DNA from: Verrucomicrobia bacterium TMED44
GTDB lineage: Bacteria; Verrucomicrobiota; Verrucomicrobiia; Opitutales; Seribacteraceae
NCBI GenBank assembly: GCA_002168015.1
Contig: NHCX01000087.1
Coordinates: forward strand, 17,047-26,243
DNA length: 9,197 nt
Direction: 5' to 3'
The position numbers and the translations under genes were made by a program. The notes below the pieces were generated by a model. That model did no database searches. It was not told where the DNA came from and saw only the letters and a list, made by a program, of their open reading frames with translations. Shown one piece after another: positions 5,997 to 9,197 of the stretch. Every line of letters starts with the position of its first letter. Position 1 is the stretch's first letter.

Positions 5997-6924
5997 CGCG
6001 CAATGCACTCACGCCTGCTTCCGAAATGTTTGAATTCCACAAAAATAATCTTTGGAGATTAGGAAAGATTACGATTGTCTCGACTACTGAATCTGAGACC
6101 TGAGTGCTGACTAAATTAAGGTTTTCCAATTTTTGGGTTTTTCTCAGAAAACGAATGCCTTTGGAAGTAATTTGCGTACCCATAAGGTTTAAATGAGTAA
6201 GTCGTGGAAAAGAAGATATTTCGATAAGCGATTGATCGGTAATTGCACTATTTCTCAAATCTATCTTGGCTAGATGCTCCTTGAGGGGGATCAACTCTTT
6301 GATCATCCCATCAGTAATTTTAGTTGGTTCCGTTACCACACGGGCTTCAACTAGAGGGGAACCGATCCCTAATGGACGGATCAATAAGCCAGATTTCAGT
6401 GATAAGTCTTTCAACTTTTCTCTGTTTAGTGGAATGAGCCCTTCCGAAAGCTGGTCCACCTCTTTTAAATAACTGGCCTGTTGTACTAGCTCATTTTTCT
6501 TCCTTTCAGCCAACTCTTCAACGCCATCTATGGCACCAACCCAAGTACCAAAATCTACGCCCTCCGCAATCCACATCCTCAAGATTTCCTTTTGATTGGT
6601 GGTTAATGAATCTCCTTTGGGAGGCATATGGTCGGCGTCATTTTCGGGAAGAATAACTCTCTGATAAAGGGCACTCTTACTCGGATGATCGACTACAACC
6701 ACCGTCCCTTCATCGCTTCCGTGCAGAATGTAGGCTGCCCCATCCAGTCTGAGTCCAGCTTTTGGTTTCTTGAGTAGTCCGTTCTTCTCGTAAGGTTCTC
6801 GGTGGCATTCGATACATCTTTTCTCAAGAATTGGCCATACCTCCTGGCGAAAATCAATCACGCCAACCAAGTTAGATTGCAACACTGCCATTAATGAAAA
6901 AGCAAAAAAACAATTTGAGTACAT
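5965..6924 (-). CDS. Planctomycete-type cytochrome c (PSCyt1-like) fused to leucine-rich repeats
   Basis: A 319-residue exported protein counted from the ATG at 6924-6922; a GTG one codon upstream is the alternative. A hydrophobic N-terminus (YSNCFFAFSLMAVLQSNLVGVI) is the export signal. A cytochrome c domain follows (about 24-128): EVWPILEKRCIECH gives a single haem-binding CxxCH (Cys37, Cys40, His41), then KAGLRLDG, GSDEGTVVVVDHPSKSALYQR, and DHMPPKGDSLT, where Met100 is a possible second haem ligand, ending MWIAEGVDFG. These are the marks of PSCyt1 (Pfam PF07635). A charged helical linker leads to four leucine-rich repeats of exactly 24 residues each (218-313): LAKIDLRNSAIT, LTHLNLMGTQIT, LENLNLVSTQVS and LQRLFLWNSNIS begin them. 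The PSD1/DUF1549/DUF1553 domains that often accompany PSCyt1 are absent. It probably binds a partner through the LRR part and carries one haem. It converges on the propeller gene with a 7-nt gap. Confidence 0.87.
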   Translation of the reverse strand: MYSNCFFAFSLMAVLQSNLVGVIDFRQEVWPILEKRCIECHREPYEKNGLLKKPKAGLRLDGAAYILHGSDEGTVVVVDHPSKSALYQRVILPENDADHMPPKGDSLTTNQKEILRMWIAEGVDFGTWVGAIDGVEELAERKKNELVQQASYLKEVDQLSEGLIPLNREKLKDLSLKSGLLIRPLGIGSPLVEARVVTEPTKITDGMIKELIPLKEHLAKIDLRNSAITDQSLIEISSFPRLTHLNLMGTQITSKGIRFLRKTQKLENLNLVSTQVSDSVVETIVIFPNLQRLFLWNSNISEAGVSALREKKNDLVVSF

Positions 6925-7049
6925 CACGGTTACCTAGTACTTCGAGCATAAAACTCGAGCATTTTTAGAGATTCAAACAAATTAAATTTACTGAACCAAG
7001 GTTCTTTTAGCTTGGAACAGGCAGGCCGATAAGAATAGATAAATAGAAT
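6925..7049. promoter_or_regulatory. Divergent promoter region with short direct and inverted repeats
   Basis: This gap lies between the cytochrome-LRR gene and the DUF6807 gene. It holds an 8-bp direct repeat, TCGAGCAT, at 6942-6949 and 6955-6962 (13 bp apart), nearer the cytochrome gene. Nearer the DUF6807 gene are two overlapping inverted repeats: GAACC/GGTTC (6993-6997, 7000-7004) and CCAAG/CTTGG (6996-7000, 7011-7015). TTGGAA at 7012-7017 could be a -35 for the rightward gene, with ATAGAT (7035-7040) as a poor -10. All are short enough to arise by chance. Confidence 0.35.
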
Positions 7050-7994
7050 ATGCGTCTTCTATACATAACACTATTTTTCTCTATTCCCTCCCTTACCCAT
7101 GCAAGCAAAGATTCATTCAATTGGTCTGAAAGTAAGGCATCATATGTAGACTTGTCTCTAGGCGAGCACAAGCTGGCACGATATGTATATGAACGAATGG
7201 ATCCTAAGGACCGCGAGAGAACTTATAAACCATTCTATCATTTGTACGATAAAAATGGAGAAGATTTTGTAACCAAGGGCCCCGGAGGTAAATACACCCA
7301 TCACCGGGGTATTTATTTTGGGTTTTCAAAATGCGCTGCCCTAGATGCCCAAAAAAATCCAGTTAATGTAGACACATGGCACTGCAAGAGAGGTTATCAA
7401 AATCATGAGAAAATACTCCACATGAAGGCAGACAATCATCAAGCAAGTTTAAAGAGCGAAATTTCATGGAGAGTGGACGATGGAACCACCTTCTTGACAG
7501 AACATCGCGAGTTAACTTTCAGAATAAGTAAAAATAAAGGCATTCAAATCGATTTTCATTCAGTTCTACACACCACCCAACCAGAAATAAAACTAGACGG
7601 TGATCCCCAGCATGCAGGGTTCCAATTTCGGCCATCAAATGAAGTGGCGACTAAAAACTCCAAAAAAACATTTTATATCAGACCTAATGAGGGCAAAGAT
7701 CAAATGGGGAAAACGAAAAATTGGCCACAAAACAAAGATATGACTAACCTTAATTGGAAAGCTCAAAGCGTGATCGTTGGGGGGGAGAGATATTTCACTT
7801 TGTATCTCGATCATCCCGATAATCCAAAACCTAGTTTCTACAGCGAAAGAGACTACGGAAGATTCGGATCTTATTTTCGTGCAAAAGTGACTCCCAGTGA
7901 TCCACTGAACATTCGATATCGTCTGATATTCGGAACCCAGGAGCTTAACCTTCAAAATTGTGAAGAGTTTTCATCACAATTTGTATCTGAATAA
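7050..7994 (+). CDS. Exported DUF6807 ('PmoA') family protein
   Basis: A 314-residue protein with a signal peptide (about 1-18, MRLLYITLFFSIPSLTHA). It matches the family often labelled PmoA or 'methane oxygenase PmoA' (DUF6807, PF14100): LARYVYERMDPKDRERTYKP, FYHLYDKNG, TKGPGGKYTHHRGIYFGF (75-92), VDTWHCKRG (107-115), DGDPQHAGFQFRPS (183-196) and YSERDYGRFGSYF (264-276). The label misleads: it has none of the membrane helices of a particulate methane monooxygenase subunit and is not one. The biochemical activity is unknown to me. The conserved His residues (His84, His85, His111, His188) and Arg residues suggest a ligand- or metal-binding beta-rich fold, and relatives in PVC bacteria lie among sugar-metabolism genes. 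The transporter gene follows 37 bp later on the same strand, so they probably form an operon. Confidence 0.85.
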   Translation: MRLLYITLFFSIPSLTHASKDSFNWSESKASYVDLSLGEHKLARYVYERMDPKDRERTYKPFYHLYDKNGEDFVTKGPGGKYTHHRGIYFGFSKCAALDAQKNPVNVDTWHCKRGYQNHEKILHMKADNHQASLKSEISWRVDDGTTFLTEHRELTFRISKNKGIQIDFHSVLHTTQPEIKLDGDPQHAGFQFRPSNEVATKNSKKTFYIRPNEGKDQMGKTKNWPQNKDMTNLNWKAQSVIVGGERYFTLYLDHPDNPKPSFYSERDYGRFGSYFRAKVTPSDPLNIRYRLIFGTQELNLQNCEEFSSQFVSE

Positions 7995-8031
7995 TTTAGT
8001 CCACTTGGGCTGTTTCATCTAAACCTTACAG

Positions 8032-8919
8032 TTGAACGAGTTTTTTCCCGCCTATATGCTCGCACTTTCTGCGGGATTCCTTTACGCGGTAAGTGCAGTG
8101 TTTTGTAAACGTGCTCTCGAATTGGGATCAGGTACACTTCGTTCTTTGGTTTTCTCCAATCTCTTCATGTCATGCTGCTTTATACCCTACCCTTTCTTGG
8201 CTGAAAACTCCCTTGAAACACCATATATTATCTATGGTTCGATACTAGGTTTTCTTTTTTTTATTTCTCAGATGCTTTGCTTTATTTCCCTTCGAAAAGG
8301 AGATGCTAGCTTAATGACACCAATCATGGGAGCAAAACCAGTATTTGTGGCAATTTTTGTGGTTTCATTAAATCTCTCCCCCCATGAAATATCCGTATCG
8401 ACTTGGATTGCTGTGGCCTTGGCAACCTTGGCCATTCTCCTCATCGGTTGGCCCAGTCACAAGTCCAAAATATCTTATTCAGGGCTATTATTGGCCTTGG
8501 TTGGAGCAGCAGGTTTTGCTCTCCTGGACTCTCTTGTTCCTTTCTTTACCCATCAATCGGATCCATTTAATCTTTTATTTGTTATTTTCGGGTCGGTTGG
8601 CCTTTTTTCAATTCTTCTTATTCCATGGACGGAAGGTACATTTTTATCTTTCCGACCAATCTGTGACCCATGGATGTGGACATCTGCTATTCCGATGGGA
8701 GGGCAAGCCATTTGTATGTCCATGGCAGTGGGCTTCTATCAGGTACCAGCCGAAGTTAATATTTTCTATGCAGGACGCGGTGTCTGGTCGATCATTCTTG
8801 TTGCACTTACAGGTTCCTGGATAGGCCTTCAGGAAAAAACAACATCATCCCATTTATTGATCAGAAGATTAATCGGTGCTCTTCTGCTTTTGGGAGGAGT
8901 CTGGCTGACTTCAAAATAA
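8032..8919 (+). CDS. EamA/DMT-superfamily transporter, ten transmembrane helices
   Basis: An integral inner-membrane protein of 295 residues with two EamA repeats of about five helices each. Helices are at about 6-25, 38-55, 66-86, 95-113, 123-139, 149-168, 179-197, 213-234, 240-261 and 278-293. Typical signs are SAVFCKRALELG after helix 1, SLMTPIMGAKPVFVAIFV in helix 4 and, in the second repeat, VNIFYAGRGVWSIILVALTG followed by GLQE. Members export or import small metabolites such as amino acids, nucleosides or sugar phosphates; the substrate cannot be read from sequence. The start shown is a TTG just after an in-frame stop at 8020-8022. The first ATG is at 8056 and gives a protein eight residues shorter that still holds helix 1, so it is equally possible. 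No Shine-Dalgarno decides between them. It lies 37 bp after the DUF6807 gene. Confidence 0.85.
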   Translation: MNEFFPAYMLALSAGFLYAVSAVFCKRALELGSGTLRSLVFSNLFMSCCFIPYPFLAENSLETPYIIYGSILGFLFFISQMLCFISLRKGDASLMTPIMGAKPVFVAIFVVSLNLSPHEISVSTWIAVALATLAILLIGWPSHKSKISYSGLLLALVGAAGFALLDSLVPFFTHQSDPFNLLFVIFGSVGLFSILLIPWTEGTFLSFRPICDPWMWTSAIPMGGQAICMSMAVGFYQVPAEVNIFYAGRGVWSIILVALTGSWIGLQEKTTSSHLLIRRLIGALLLLGGVWLTSK

Positions 8920-8968
8920 ATTTATCAAGTAATCAAATTCCAGTGGATTGTCTTAAGTATTCCATCCA

Positions 8969-9197
8969 TTAGATTTTAGCACTTACCTCGTGAAATCGTT
9001 CGGTTAAAATATCAAGAATTAAAGGGTGATTTCCAAGTGTGGACGTCCTCATTATTCGCATTCCTTTTTTTTCAAATGGAAGACAAATACTAGCCAAGTC
9101 TCCATCTGGCCCGGCATGCCTACCTGGTGCCAGAAAGAATGGAGCAAGGACAACCTCCCTGCCGCCCTCTTCGTATACCTCTTGTAATACTTTTTCT
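8969..9197 (-). CDS. cbiX: Sirohydrochlorin chelatase (CbiX/SirB family), C-terminal fragment (cut by window edge)
   Basis: Reading leftward from the right edge, an open frame gives 75 residues ending VSAKI and a TAA at 8971-8969; the N-terminal part lies outside. The sequence shows VVLAPFFLAPGRHAGPDGDL and RTSTLGNHPLILDILTERFHE, the typical core and C-terminal helix of CbiX/SirB chelatases. The His of GRH (fragment residue 27) matches a conserved metal-binding histidine. The family inserts cobalt or iron into sirohydrochlorin, towards cobalamin or sirohaem, in the cytosol. Which metal is used cannot be told from this fragment. Full-length CbiX-S proteins are about 120-140 residues and longer forms about 250-300, so more than one third may be seen. 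The gene is convergent with the transporter, 49 bp apart; no clear terminator is visible in that gap. A sirohaem role would link to sulfite or nitrite reduction, but nothing here shows it. Confidence 0.8.
   Translation of the reverse strand, partial: EKVLQEVYEEGGREVVLAPFFLAPGRHAGPDGDLASICLPFEKKGMRIMRTSTLGNHPLILDILTERFHEVSAKI

Noticed and set aside
7050..7994. Subunit of particulate methane monooxygenase
   Set aside because: The family name PmoA is a labelling coincidence. There is only one N-terminal hydrophobic segment, acting as a signal peptide, and no multi-helix membrane core or companion pmoB/pmoC genes.
8384..8824. Plus-strand open frame (about 146 codons) inside the transporter gene
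   Set aside because: It lies in an alternative frame of a well-supported ten-helix protein. Its Trp- and Leu-rich composition is expected from frame-shifted membrane-protein codons.

Overview
The window looks like an AT-leaning (by eye a little over 40% GC) chromosomal segment from the Planctomycetota-Verrucomicrobiota (PVC) group, most likely a free-living, probably aquatic Verrucomicrobiota member. The lineage call is an inference. It rests on the gene families: a planctomycete-type cytochrome c (PSCyt1-like) fused to leucine-rich repeats, a PmoA-named DUF6807 protein, an exported PQQ-like beta-propeller, and an exported HEAT-like protein with a 'WEVIGPFDN' beta-sandwich domain. These are typical of that group. 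Most start codons also lack a Shine-Dalgarno sequence. Seven of the eleven genes appear to encode exported proteins and two encode membrane proteins, so this is mainly an envelope and surface-nutrition neighbourhood.

Layout. 1-678 (minus): the start of an unknown secreted protein cut by the window edge, and a 134-residue two-helix membrane protein of no known family. 794-1663 (plus): a secreted two-LysM peptidoglycan amidase. Its 3' end overlaps by 11 bp the convergent gene at 1653-2669 (minus), a cytosolic MDR reductase of the 2-enoyl thioester reductase type. That gene is translationally coupled (ATGA overlap) to an upstream secreted alpha/beta-hydrolase esterase (2666-3559, minus). A 95-bp divergent promoter region with a perfect A/T-rich inverted repeat separates the esterase from a plus-strand pair: the exported HEAT-like/beta-sandwich protein (3655-4752) and an exported beta-propeller (4758-5957), 5 nt apart. 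This pair converges, with a 7-nt gap, on the mono-haem cytochrome c-LRR fusion (5965-6924, minus). Another divergent region (6925-7049) leads to the plus-strand DUF6807 gene (7050-7994) and an EamA/DMT transporter (8032-8919), probably one unit. The right edge holds the C-terminal 75 residues of a CbiX/SirB-type sirohydrochlorin chelatase (8969-9197, minus).

How the genes may work together. The esterase, DUF6807 protein and transporter fit carbohydrate or glycan-derivative scavenging. The propeller, beta-sandwich and cytochrome-LRR proteins fit an extracytoplasmic binding or electron-transfer module whose role is unknown. These are inferences from domain type and adjacency; nothing in the sequence proves a shared pathway. 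I see no rRNA, tRNA, CRISPR array, insertion sequence, phage gene or recognisable defence system. There is no gene-free stretch longer than about 125 bases.
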